Assembly: GCA_030616535.1 (NCBI GenBank)
Contig: JAUWXE010000029.1
Span: 1 to 11,026, forward strand
Direction: 5' to 3'
DNA: 11,026 bases
Source: Candidatus Aerophobota bacterium
GTDB taxonomy: Bacteria > Aerophobota > Aerophobia > Aerophobales > AE-B3A
The notes under the pieces were generated by a model, which saw only the letters and a program-made list of their open reading frames with translations, had not been told where the DNA came from and did no database searches. A program made the translations under genes and the position numbers. Numbering within the stretch: position 1 is the first letter of the stretch; the number at the start of each line of letters is the position of its first letter. Below, in pieces: positions 1 through 7,477 of this stretch.

Positions 1-3000
1 CCAGGGGTAAAAGATCGATTCCAAGATTAGATTCTCTCATTCGCTGATTGGTTGGTAGTACACCTATAGTTCGGAATGCTGCATCTAATGTCTTATATTC
101 ACTACTAATTGAGAGGGACTTTCCCAGCTCCATCTTTAGTCCTACTCGGTTAGCAAAACCTTCCTCTTTCTGGACTCCCGAAAGAAAGATATCATCAAAA
201 TAAACCCCTTTATCCAGATCAGAATTAAAATTACTTCTCATTCGGATTCTTAGCTGCTTGATCTCTCGCAGGGAGACAGCTCCGTGGGAAACTAAATCAG
301 CAAAATCAGTCTCTATCAGGCGCCAGCCGGTGAAGTCTACCATGACTTCCTTTTCCAAATATTCTCCTCCATCACTAACATCTGAGCCTATACGAAGATA
401 GGTAGAATAGGTGTTTTGCTGGCTGCATTCATCAGATCCCCGCATCCAGAAATTAAGAGTTCGGTAACTGGTAAAGTCTTTTGGACCGAGGAAGGTCTGT
501 TGAACATAACCCTCATCTCCCTTTCCCAGGCCATAAAGAAAAAGAGCTCCCTCTTTTCTTCTTTTGTGATGGCGGGTTTCAAAATCTCCGTACATCTCGT
601 TATAGTAGCTACGAAAATCGTCATCATCAAAAGGATTATAATCTGGATTATCCTGATTATTTATGGCTTCGACTTTTAGGTTCTGCTTCTGCCAGCGATC
701 CCCCGAAATGCTTATTCGGGCAAATTTAAGGCTGGCCGCACCAGGGTCTCCTTGAATCCACAGACGAAGATGCTTAACTATCTGACTAATCTGGTCCCAG
801 TTAGAAGAAGTGGCTAAAGGAACAGTGACTTTTCTCCAGCCCACCCAGCTAATTTTTAGATCTGGTTCAATCGTGTCTCCATATTGAGTATAGTTTTCAG
901 TAGTGCTCAAGAGGCCATCTCCGTCAAGATCCTCAGTGTCTAGTTTTCCGTTACCGCTTCCTATAAGTTCTCCACCCAGGTCAATACCGGTGTCCTCTCC
1001 CGGATTAAGGTTTCCATCTCCGTTTTTGTCCTCGGTGTCTAACTCGCCATCCGCATCAGCATCCTCACTCACTACTCCCAGATCAAAATGTAACCTCTGC
1101 CCCTGGCCATCGCCTTTGATCCATAGCTCAAGGAAGCACATCTCGCTATAATCCCTTCCTACCTCCGAGATAGGATAAACTAAACTCCCCCAACTTTCGG
1201 ACATGGAAAAGTCAAAATTGAGAACCAGAACCTTTATTTTGTCTCGACTCCAGTCAGGATTAATATCCTCACCGGGTGTGTCCTCATTAAGGATATCGAC
1301 CCCAACCCTTTCTCCCAAACCCTCCAGAGCCGGCCTACTTCCGAGCCGCCAGGCATCCTTATCCATAGATAAATCATCACTAATTTTGGTAGATTCAAAG
1401 TTCTCTACAATGGCTCTACCAAAGGTGTTGGGATTGTAGATACTTCTGGCAACTTCTCCTGAAACCTGCAAATTAAGAAAATGGGCAGAATCGTCTTTTG
1501 CAGGTGAGCCGGACCCCAAATTAAACTGGGTGTCCAGTCCCATTGCTTGATGAGAGGCGGGGGAAGACCCCACCTGCGGTGGTTGGTTGAGGCGAAGAGA
1601 ACTCTGGGAAAGAAAGGTTGAGCCTAAAGAAACTCTCTCATGAGGAACCCAGGCTCCTCGAACTCCCAGAATAGTCGCCTTTGCCCCCATAAAGGGTCTC
1701 CACTCATACTCTACTTTGATCCTGGTGTCTTCAGTTATGCGAGCTGGATCTAGAAAGGCCAAAAAGCCCGAGCTATAATCGATTAAATAATCTACCTCTT
1801 TGGCCAGTCTCCTTCCATCCATCCATACAATTTCACTTCCCGGAACGATGTCGGGGTGAAGAAGGTAGACATCAACACCGTGCTTATATTCTGTATAAAT
1901 GGTGTACTCATGAGTAGGATCAGGAGGGTAGGCATGGGGAAATGGTGGCAAGGGATGGGTAAATTTTAATACCCCGAAGTCATAATCTATCTCAAATTCA
2001 TAATTTGAGGTTACGTCATGGCCCTTTAGATCAAGGATGAGAAGGGTAAAATCCTCCCGGCGAATCTTCTGGGAGCCGAGATAATAATAGTTTCTTAACT
2101 CATATTTTTCTATATAAACAGGAGCCTGTTGTTTCTTTATCATACGGTATCCTGAGGCTGGACATCGGATACCATTTTTATCTCGGTAGCTGAGCGCAAC
2201 GACAAAATTCTCCTCTATGCTTCGGTGAAATTTTATTATGCCCTCCCTGGAGTTCCATAAATAATCTTCTCCCGGGTATTGTAGATCAAAATAGCCAGTA
2301 TAAGTGTCACTTTCTTCCCCGGTTACTGTTAGTTTCACTGCGGTTTCATTGTTGGTTCCATCCTGATCATCCAGGTAAACTTCCAAGCTCTGGGAAGCAA
2401 GAGGAAGATGGGCAGGATCAAAGTAGGTCAGGTAATACTTTCTCTTTAGATAAGAGGTATCAGGGATTTCCTTTTTCTCAAAAGTAGTCTTTCCGGTGAA
2501 GGTTTTACTCTCTGAGAGGCCTTTACTCACGCTGCCTATCCCCATAAGGTTAAACTGGCCTTTTTTAGCGGTCACTTTAACTCCAAAGAGGCTTTTATTA
2601 TAGGCAAGGAATTCTGTATCAGGCCAGCCTAATTGAAGATCCCCTAAGGCAACTTCCTGGATGATTTCATCCTTTTTCCCCCGGTAGGTAAGGGACATTT
2701 TCTGCTGCTCAGTGCGGGGAGCAGTATCATCATAATCCACATTAGCAAAAATCCTCTCCCCCACCCTTCCCCGCACCTTAACCTGAAGCTTTTGCTCAAT
2801 TTCGGTTTCTGTGGTGGGCTTCTTTGATTCAGCCTGGGCCTCATCTCCCTTAAGATAATGGCGGCGCCGGTATTTTACACCAATTACTTTGCGACCAAAG
2901 ATCCTCAGGTGAGGCTCCCAGGAAAGCTCGGCGTTAATAATTCCTTCTTCGGTATTTCCTTCTAAAGTGGCATCCGCAGCCTCTTCTTTCTCGAAAGAAA

Positions 3001-3136
3001 CACCCAACCAGGCCGAATAGAGTTTTTCCCGGGCCATTTCCCAGAGACTTATCTTTTCATTTGCTTTTATGGGTCCGGGAAGGCAAAAGGCCAAAAGGAA
3101 AAATAAAAAAATGGCTGCTACCGTGATTATCCGCAA
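1..3136 (-). CDS. SprA-like giant exported surface protein, N-terminal 1045 residues (3' end outside window)
   Basis: One reading frame stays open for 1045 codons from a TTG at 3136-3134 to the window edge. The TTG is chosen because an in-frame TAG lies just upstream (3178-3176), no ATG or GTG intervenes, and AGAGG sits 9 bases before it. The protein opens with a signal peptide (hydrophobic core about residues 6-19, probable cleavage after IKA at 25). Much of the rest looks like beta-rich extracellular sequence. Around residues 445-495 there is an IDYSSGFLAFLDPA segment followed by IKVEYEWRPFMGAKATILGVR. Around 855-905 a YVQQTFLGPKDFTSYRTLNF segment leads into WMRG. Both resemble SprA, the large outer-membrane translocon of type IX secretion and gliding, usually over 2000 residues. 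Assignment is by remembered motif resemblance; function in this organism is inference. Another large outer-membrane beta-barrel or surface protein is possible. It lies 157 bases downstream of hisD. Confidence 0.8.
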   Translation of the reverse strand, partial: MRIITVAAIFLFFLLAFCLPGPIKANEKISLWEMAREKLYSAWLGVSFEKEEAADATLEGNTEEGIINAELSWEPHLRIFGRKVIGVKYRRRHYLKGDEAQAESKKPTTETEIEQKLQVKVRGRVGERIFANVDYDDTAPRTEQQKMSLTYRGKKDEIIQEVALGDLQLGWPDTEFLAYNKSLFGVKVTAKKGQFNLMGIGSVSKGLSESKTFTGKTTFEKKEIPDTSYLKRKYYLTYFDPAHLPLASQSLEVYLDDQDGTNNETAVKLTVTGEESDTYTGYFDLQYPGEDYLWNSREGIIKFHRSIEENFVVALSYRDKNGIRCPASGYRMIKKQQAPVYIEKYELRNYYYLGSQKIRREDFTLLILDLKGHDVTSNYEFEIDYDFGVLKFTHPLPPFPHAYPPDPTHEYTIYTEYKHGVDVYLLHPDIVPGSEIVWMDGRRLAKEVDYLIDYSSGFLAFLDPARITEDTRIKVEYEWRPFMGAKATILGVRGAWVPHERVSLGSTFLSQSSLRLNQPPQVGSSPASHQAMGLDTQFNLGSGSPAKDDSAHFLNLQVSGEVARSIYNPNTFGRAIVENFESTKISDDLSMDKDAWRLGSRPALEGLGERVGVDILNEDTPGEDINPDWSRDKIKVLVLNFDFSMSESWGSLVYPISEVGRDYSEMCFLELWIKGDGQGQRLHFDLGVVSEDADADGELDTEDKNGDGNLNPGEDTGIDLGGELIGSGNGKLDTEDLDGDGLLSTTENYTQYGDTIEPDLKISWVGWRKVTVPLATSSNWDQISQIVKHLRLWIQGDPGAASLKFARISISGDRWQKQNLKVEAINNQDNPDYNPFDDDDFRSYYNEMYGDFETRHHKRRKEGALFLYGLGKGDEGYVQQTFLGPKDFTSYRTLNFWMRGSDECSQQNTYSTYLRIGSDVSDGGEYLEKEVMVDFTGWRLIETDFADLVSHGAVSLREIKQLRIRMRSNFNSDLDKGVYFDDIFLSGVQKEEGFANRVGLKMELGKSLSISSEYKTLDAAFRTIGVLPTNQRMRESNLGIDLLPL
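903..1066 (-). other. Aspartate-rich calcium-binding-type repeat segment within the SprA-like protein
   Basis: Residues about 691-745 of the large surface protein contain several DxDxDG/DxNxDG-type loops: DADADGELDTED, then KNGDGNLNPGED, a GSGNGKLDTED loop, and DLDGDGLLSTTE. The pattern resembles EF-hand-like, dockerin or thrombospondin type 3 calcium loops. Such loops are known to stabilise exported bacterial proteins in calcium-containing surroundings. Calcium binding here is inferred from the spacing of the acidic residues. The segment separates two regions that both read like jelly-roll or beta-sandwich sequence. Confidence 0.65.
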
Positions 3137-3154
3137 TTTACCTATCCTCTGTTT

Positions 3155-3183
3155 ATGATATAGAAAATGGGAAAACTAGGCAA
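3155..3183 (-). promoter_or_regulatory. Possible sigma70-type promoter for the SprA-like gene
   Basis: On the minus strand, TTGCCT (3183-3178) is followed after exactly 17 bases by TATCAT (3160-3155), a 5/6 match to the -10 consensus. Transcription would start about 20 bases before the TTG start codon, giving a very short leader that still includes the AGAGG ribosome site. The -35 match is only 4/6, so this is tentative. The rest of the hisD-to-SprA gap (3137-3293) shows no clear terminator; it does contain a 10-bp palindrome ATACGCGTAT at 3209-3218. Confidence 0.3.
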
Positions 3184-3293
3184 GAAATATCTCGGGGAAA
3201 GTCCCTCGATACGCGTATAAATCTTTTGAATACTGGTATAATATAGGGAGATAAATGTGGCGAGGGGAATTTGGCTGGTCAAACCTACATACT

Positions 3294-4610
3294 TTACTCT
3301 TGCCTTACTTCGATGGACCATGTATGGGCATCATAGGGCCCTTCAGCCAAAGCAAGATTAGCTATATCTCTGCCCATCAGTTTTAGGGCCTTTTTGGTAA
3401 GGGTTTGATAGGTTAGTGATTTAAGGAAGGTCTGAACTGAGAGGCCGGAAAAACTTTTAGCCCAGCCTCCTGTAGGAAGAATATGATTGGTTCCGCTTAG
3501 ATAATCAGCCGCAGCTACCGGTGAGAAATCACCCAGGAAGACGGAGCCAGCATTCTTTATCCGCTTAAGAACCCCCACGGGTCTTCGGGTCATTATCTCC
3601 AGATGCTCGGGAGCAAAATCATTTACAAAATTGATGGCCTCATCCAAGCTCTCTACCATTAAAACGGCTCCATATTTTTCCAGAGATTTCTCCATTATTT
3701 TTCTCCGGGAAAATCTTTTTACTTCCTTACTCAAATGTTGACAAACTTCTTCAGCCAATTTTTCGGAAGTGGTTACCAGGACAGAGCAGCTCTCCTCATC
3801 ATGCTCTGCTTGGGATAATAGGTCACTCATCACATATTTAGGATTTGCCGAACCATCGGCCAGGACTAATATCTCACTGGGCCCGGCTGGACAGTCTATT
3901 CCCACCTTTCCTAAACTGGAAAGATAGGCCTTTGCCGCATTAACATAAGTATTTCCCGGACCAACTAAGAGCTCAACTTTAGGAATGGTAGCTGTGCCCA
4001 AGGCTAGAGCAGCTATTGCCTGCACTCCACCCACGTTGAGCATAAGGTCTACCCCGGCTATATCAGCCGCTACCATAACCACCTCAGCCATTTCACCGTT
4101 TTCTGAAGGAGGACTGGCAAGGATGGCCCTACCCACCCCGGCTAATTTTGCTGGAACTATAGCCATTATGGCGGTGGAGGGGTATCTGGCTTTTCCTCCG
4201 GGGACGTAAACACCCACCTGATCAAAGGGAATAAATCTTTGCCCCAGGGTGTAACTACCCTCACCTTTATTTAAGAAGGTTTTATTAATTGACCAGTCTT
4301 TACCCAACTGGTGTCGATGAAAATCATAAACCTGCTCTCGCATTTTCCTTAAGGATCTTATAACTTCTGGACTGACCCTTTTATAAGCCTCATTTAGCCT
4401 CTCTTTTTTAACCACAAAATCCCGGGGGGTCAGGCTAACCCCATCGAATTTACTGGTGAACCTCGAAACTGCTTCATCGCCATATTTTTCAACTTCATGA
4501 ATGATGGGGATAACACGGGAGAGAATCTCCTCCATTCTTGAGCGAGATCTTTCCAGGATCCTCTTATACTCACCTTTACTTAAATCTTTTAACTTTTTGG
4601 GTATCAACAT
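3294..4610 (-). CDS. hisD: Histidinol dehydrogenase
   Basis: This 438-residue protein has the usual family length. HisD catalyses the last two steps of histidine synthesis, oxidising L-histidinol to L-histidine with two NAD+ in the cytoplasm, and uses zinc. Visible signatures are VGVYVPGGKARYPS (132-145), GPGNTYVNAAKAYL (217-230), DCPAGPSEILVLAD (239-252), SQAEHDEES with zinc-type Gln267 and His270, APEHLE with the catalytic pair Glu335-His336, ADYLSGTNHILPTGG with Asp369 and His376, and His429 near the C terminus. These correspond by alignment from memory to the known Gln/His/Asp/His zinc ligands and Glu-His base of the family. No key residue appears missing. The ATG overlaps the mtaB stop by 7 bases, with AAAAGG 7 bases upstream, so translation is probably coupled. 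No other his gene is in the window. A HisD paralogue acting on another amino alcohol cannot be excluded. Confidence 0.93.
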   Translation of the reverse strand: MLIPKKLKDLSKGEYKRILERSRSRMEEILSRVIPIIHEVEKYGDEAVSRFTSKFDGVSLTPRDFVVKKERLNEAYKRVSPEVIRSLRKMREQVYDFHRHQLGKDWSINKTFLNKGEGSYTLGQRFIPFDQVGVYVPGGKARYPSTAIMAIVPAKLAGVGRAILASPPSENGEMAEVVMVAADIAGVDLMLNVGGVQAIAALALGTATIPKVELLVGPGNTYVNAAKAYLSSLGKVGIDCPAGPSEILVLADGSANPKYVMSDLLSQAEHDEESCSVLVTTSEKLAEEVCQHLSKEVKRFSRRKIMEKSLEKYGAVLMVESLDEAINFVNDFAPEHLEIMTRRPVGVLKRIKNAGSVFLGDFSPVAAADYLSGTNHILPTGGWAKSFSGLSVQTFLKSLTYQTLTKKALKLMGRDIANLALAEGPYDAHTWSIEVRQE

Positions 4611-5890
4611 GAGAGTACCTTTTCCACTTGTCCCCTTACCTGCCCCTGGTTAGCGCCTACCAACCTTACCATCACCAATTTATTTTTTAGCTCTCTTCCA
4701 CCTTTGAAACTTACCCGAATATAATTATCGGTGTATCCGGAGAAAAGTCCAGTTTTTCGGTCAACCTTTTCTTCCACCAGGACTCTTAAGGTATCACCTA
4801 AAAAACGGGAGGCAAAATTCTGGGCCAGATTCTCTCCTAACTCCCTCAGGCACTTGCTTCTTTCCTTCTTAACCTTCTCTTCCACTCGAGGCTGGATGGA
4901 ATAAGCCCTGGTCTCTATCCGGGGAGAGAATCTGAAGGTATGAAGACGACTGAATCCAATTTCTCGCAGGAAATGATAGGTATTAAGGAACTGTTTTTGG
5001 GTCTCACCGGGAAAGCCTACCATAACGTCGGTGGTAATAGCTACCGAGGGAATCATCTTTTTAATATTCTCAACCAGTCTTCGGTATTGATGAGGGGTGT
5101 ATCTCCTTCCCATACGCTGCAAAATCTCAGGATCTCCACTCTGCAGGGGAAGATGAAGATGAGCACAGATAAGGCGACAATTACTCATAAGATCAATCAG
5201 TCCTGGGGGAAGAAGATGGGGCTCAAGAGAGCTCAGTCTCACTCTGGTAGTTTCTTCAAGATATTGCATGCGTCTCAAAAGATCAACCAGACTAATGGAT
5301 GGGTCAAGATCTCTTCCATAAAGGGCAAGATTTACTCCCACCAGAACGATTTCTTTAAACCCATTGAGGATAAGACCTTCTACTTCCTTGAGAACTTCAT
5401 GGGGGTCTCGGCTCTTAATCTCAGCTCCACGCACATAAGGCACTCTACAGTAACTACAAAACTGATTACATCCATCCTCTATTTTCACAAAGGCTCGATT
5501 ATGGTTATAAAAGGTCTGAATGAGGGGCTTTGTGTTGGTAAGATTTTTATTGGCTTCAGTGATTATATGCGGTATCTTTAATTTTTCTTCATTTCCTACC
5601 ACCAGATCTATCTGGGGGAACCTCTTTCTTAGCTTATCTTTTTCTACCTCAGCGTAACAGCCGGTGACAATTAAATGTGCCGTAGATCCATTCTTTTTGA
5701 CAGCCTTAATTAACTCTTCTGATTTATGATCAGCTCTCTCGGTGACGCTGCAAGTATTAATAATGTAAAAATCTGCCTTCTCCTTAAAAGGAACCTCTCG
5801 AAAACCAGCCTGAACAAGACGTTCTCGCAAAACCTGGGTTTCGTATTGATTTACCTTGCAGCCTAGAGTGGCTAAAGCTACTTTGGCCAT
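4604..5890 (-). CDS. mtaB: tRNA (N6-L-threonylcarbamoyladenosine(37)-C2)-methylthiotransferase, MtaB type
   Basis: This is a radical-SAM methylthiotransferase of the MiaB/MtaB family. MtaB converts t6A37 to ms2t6A37 in tRNAs reading ANN codons. From the ATG at 5890 it has 428 residues. An N-terminal UPF0004 domain carries cysteines at about 11, 47 and 78 (LGCKVNQYET, INTCSVTERA, VTGCYAE) for one iron-sulfur cluster. The radical-SAM cluster motif CNQFCSYC is at about 141-148. Family motifs HLHLPLQSGD and GFPGET follow, and a TRAM-like RNA-binding domain closes the protein. LGCKVNQYET and the CNQFCSYC context favour MtaB over MiaB or RimO. A TTG at 5917 is an alternative start overlapping the upstream stop; the ATG is preferred because it matches the usual family start and has AAGG 9 bases before it. 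It lies downstream of a truncated DUF5615 gene and overlaps hisD. Confidence 0.9.
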   Translation of the reverse strand: MAKVALATLGCKVNQYETQVLRERLVQAGFREVPFKEKADFYIINTCSVTERADHKSEELIKAVKKNGSTAHLIVTGCYAEVEKDKLRKRFPQIDLVVGNEEKLKIPHIITEANKNLTNTKPLIQTFYNHNRAFVKIEDGCNQFCSYCRVPYVRGAEIKSRDPHEVLKEVEGLILNGFKEIVLVGVNLALYGRDLDPSISLVDLLRRMQYLEETTRVRLSSLEPHLLPPGLIDLMSNCRLICAHLHLPLQSGDPEILQRMGRRYTPHQYRRLVENIKKMIPSVAITTDVMVGFPGETQKQFLNTYHFLREIGFSRLHTFRFSPRIETRAYSIQPRVEEKVKKERSKCLRELGENLAQNFASRFLGDTLRVLVEEKVDRKTGLFSGYTDNYIRVSFKGGRELKNKLVMVRLVGANQGQVRGQVEKVLSC

Positions 5891-5913
5891 TCTCATCACC
5901 CTTATCTTTTTCC

Positions 5914-6135
5914 TCAATCCTCGGGCGGACTTGGTAATAGACGAACCCGATATCTTGCTTCTTCGACACTTATAATTGCACCCTTTTCTAAAGCATCGAA
6001 GGATTCCTCTAATACTTGTTCTAATCTTCTATTTACATTTTCTGGTCTTTCATTTTGAAGTCTGAAAATTATTACACCTGGACATATTTCGCCAGAGGCG
6101 GCTATTAAATCTCCATTTAATAGTTGAAGTTTCAT
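5914..6135 (-). CDS. Truncated DUF5615 (PIN-like) family protein, C-terminal half only
   Basis: This 73-residue ORF matches the second half of DUF5615 proteins, which are about 110-120 residues long and PIN-like, often found in toxin-antitoxin style pairs. The recognisable part runs from GDLIAASGE through PGVIIFRLQNERPENV to the C-terminal GAIISVEEARYRVRLLP strand typical of the family. The N-terminal half, which should carry the first acidic active-site residues and the helices around them, is absent. Upstream codons in this frame meet a TAG 6 bases before the ATG, and no DUF5615-like sequence is visible in the other frames. The product is therefore probably inactive. An ATAGG about 5 bases before the ATG could serve as a weak ribosome site. 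The stop overlaps the alternative TTG start of mtaB. Family assignment is from memory of the conserved C terminus; the truncation is seen directly. Confidence 0.65.
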   Translation of the reverse strand: MKLQLLNGDLIAASGEICPGVIIFRLQNERPENVNRRLEQVLEESFDALEKGAIISVEEARYRVRLLPSPPED

Positions 6136-6158
6136 AATTGCCTATTTTCTCCTGAACA

Positions 6159-6191
6159 GTATACTCATAAGTATTATATTCCAGAGTATAC
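6159..6191 (-). promoter_or_regulatory. Candidate promoter with inverted-repeat operator for the DUF5615-mtaB-hisD genes
   Basis: Two perfect 8-base arms, GTATACTC and GAGTATAC (6159-6166 and 6184-6191), flank a 17-base centre. On the minus strand this centre contains TATAAT (6178-6173). A weak -35, TTAAAA, lies 16 bases further upstream (6200-6195); a better-looking TTGACT at 6207-6202 is 23 bases away, which is too far for a normal spacer. The arms would overlap the -10 and start-site region, the position expected for a repressor operator. Transcription would begin about 30 bases before the DUF5615 start codon. Autoregulation by a lost antitoxin is a guess. Confidence 0.4.
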
Positions 6192-6196
6192 AAATT

Positions 6197-6352
6197 TTAA
6201 TAGTCAAAAAACACTATATCTTTCCTTTTCTTGGATAAATCCTTGATTTCTTTGCTAAAACCCGATTTAGAAAAGAACCCAAAATGTTTTCGTGCTGCTC
6301 CAGGAAAGTTATTAGCCTTATTTTCTATCAGCTGCCGAAAATCCGCTTTACT
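6197..6352 (-). pseudogene. C-terminal remnant of a DUF234-type AAA ATPase
   Basis: Directly after dnaJ, and overlapping its last 25 bases in another frame, 51 codons are open between a double TAA (6358-6353) and a TAA at 6199-6197. The frame has no ATG, GTG or TTG near its beginning. Its translation includes QLIENKANNFPGAARKHFG, then FFSKSGFSKEIKDLSKKR and KDIVFFDY. The FSKSGF...EL pattern followed by a hydrophobic strand and an acidic end resembles the C terminus of DUF234/ATPase_2 proteins (archaeal-type AAA ATPases with a nuclease-fold tail, common in bacterial accessory DNA). The rest of that gene is gone, replaced by dnaJ at the upstream side, so this reads as a fossil of a deletion or recombination. 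Assignment is from remembered family sequence. Confidence 0.5.
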
Positions 6353-7473
6353 TTATTAAAGAAATCCTTCATGCGGGGCTGTCCATTTCCCTGTCTCAGT
6401 TCATCAAATTTCCTCAGGAGCTCCTTTTGTTCCTCATTTAGACTCACCGGCGTCTCCACCACCACCTTTACCAATTGATCTCCTCGGCTAGAGGAGTGTA
6501 GATAAGGAATGCCCTTACCCTTCAAGCGAAAGATTTTATTGGTTTGTGTTGCGGGGGGAATAGTTAACTTTACTTTGCCATTCAAGGTGGGAACAGTAAC
6601 CTTTCCTCCCAGGGCAGCTTGAGCAAAACTAATGGGAACCTCACAGATAATGTTATTTCCATCCCTTTCGAATATAGGATGGGGCCTAACCCGGAGGCTA
6701 ACGTATAGATCGCCAGGTGGACCCCCGTGTAAACCAGCTTCTCCTTGCCCCCCTAACCTCAGGTGAGCTCCGTGATCGACCCCGGCCGGGATCTTCACCT
6801 TGATCTTGCGGGTAGTTCGAGTCCTTCCCGCACCTCGACACTGCCGGCAAGGGTCCCTGATAATGGTTCCCCTTCCCTGGCACTGAGTACAGGTTCTGGA
6901 TATGGAAAAAAAGCCTTGGCTAACCGATACGTAACCGCTTCCTTTACAGGTTGGGCAGGTTTCAGGTCCAGAACCAGGCTTAATTCCGCTTCCTTTACAG
7001 CTAGAGCATGGTTCATACCTGCCAATTCTGATTTCTTTTTCGGTTCCAAAAGCTGCTTCCTCAAAGCTGATCTCCAGAGTATAATGAAGATCTGACCCTG
7101 GTTGAGCCTCTCTTACTCTGGCTCTCCGCCCAAAAAAATCTCCAAAGATATCCCCTCCAAAAGATCCTCTACCAAAGACCTCCTCAAAGATCTTAAACGG
7201 ATCGAAGCCAAATCCACCAAACCCAGCACCTGCTCCAACTTCTGCCTCCAGTCCCGCATGTCCGTATTGATCGTAGATTTGCCTTTTTTCAGGGTCAGAG
7301 AGAATCTTGTAAGCCTCGGATACCTCCTTGAATTTTTCCTCGGCTTCTTTAGAATTATCAGGATTTCGGTCAGGGTGATATTTGATGGCTAGCCTGCGGT
7401 AAGCCTTCTTTATTTCCTGAGGAGAAGCATCTCTGGAAATACCTAGAATTTCATAATAATCTCTCTTGGCCAC
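6328..7473 (-). CDS. dnaJ: Chaperone protein DnaJ (type I Hsp40)
   Basis: This 381-residue co-chaperone delivers unfolded clients to DnaK and stimulates its ATPase. It is a full type I DnaJ. The J domain (1-70) has the catalytic HPD at 33-35. A Gly/Phe-rich linker spans about 79-115. The zinc domain has four CxxCxGxG repeats starting at cysteines 156, 173, 195 and 209 (the last reads CRQCRGAG). Two beta-barrel substrate domains follow, and the C-terminal tail is basic. The start is GTG at 7473, preceded by GGAGGAG with 7 bases of spacing; this site lies inside the last codons of dnaK. Only 4 bases separate the dnaK stop from this start, so the two are co-transcribed and probably coupled. The stop TGA is followed at once by TAG. 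A gene remnant in another frame begins at its 3' end. Confidence 0.96.
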   Translation of the reverse strand: MAKRDYYEILGISRDASPQEIKKAYRRLAIKYHPDRNPDNSKEAEEKFKEVSEAYKILSDPEKRQIYDQYGHAGLEAEVGAGAGFGGFGFDPFKIFEEVFGRGSFGGDIFGDFFGRRARVREAQPGSDLHYTLEISFEEAAFGTEKEIRIGRYEPCSSCKGSGIKPGSGPETCPTCKGSGYVSVSQGFFSISRTCTQCQGRGTIIRDPCRQCRGAGRTRTTRKIKVKIPAGVDHGAHLRLGGQGEAGLHGGPPGDLYVSLRVRPHPIFERDGNNIICEVPISFAQAALGGKVTVPTLNGKVKLTIPPATQTNKIFRLKGKGIPYLHSSSRGDQLVKVVVETPVSLNEEQKELLRKFDELRQGNGQPRMKDFFNKVKRIFGS

Positions 7474-7477
7474 TCAG

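Noticed and set aside
416..1439. Several short plus-strand and minus-strand frames in the first 3 kb
   Set aside because: They are out-of-frame or antisense shadows of the single long minus-strand frame, which has a signal peptide and continuous protein-like sequence.
3191..3210. Possible terminator hairpin (CTCGGGGA / TCCCTCGA) between hisD and the SprA-like gene
   Set aside because: The stem is imperfect with a three-base loop and has no U-run on the minus strand.
3255..3386. 43-codon plus-strand ORF after GGGAG
   Set aside because: It is mostly antisense to the conserved hisD C terminus and has no family resemblance; probably a chance ORF.
4940..5581. 213-codon plus-strand open frame
   Set aside because: It is antisense to mtaB, which has complete family motifs across the same bases. 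The translation shows no recognisable domain.
6251..6270. Weak hairpin (CTAAA / TTTTAG) after dnaJ as a terminator
   Set aside because: The stem is only five AT-rich pairs and no clear T-tract follows; the bases are better explained as part of the ATPase remnant.
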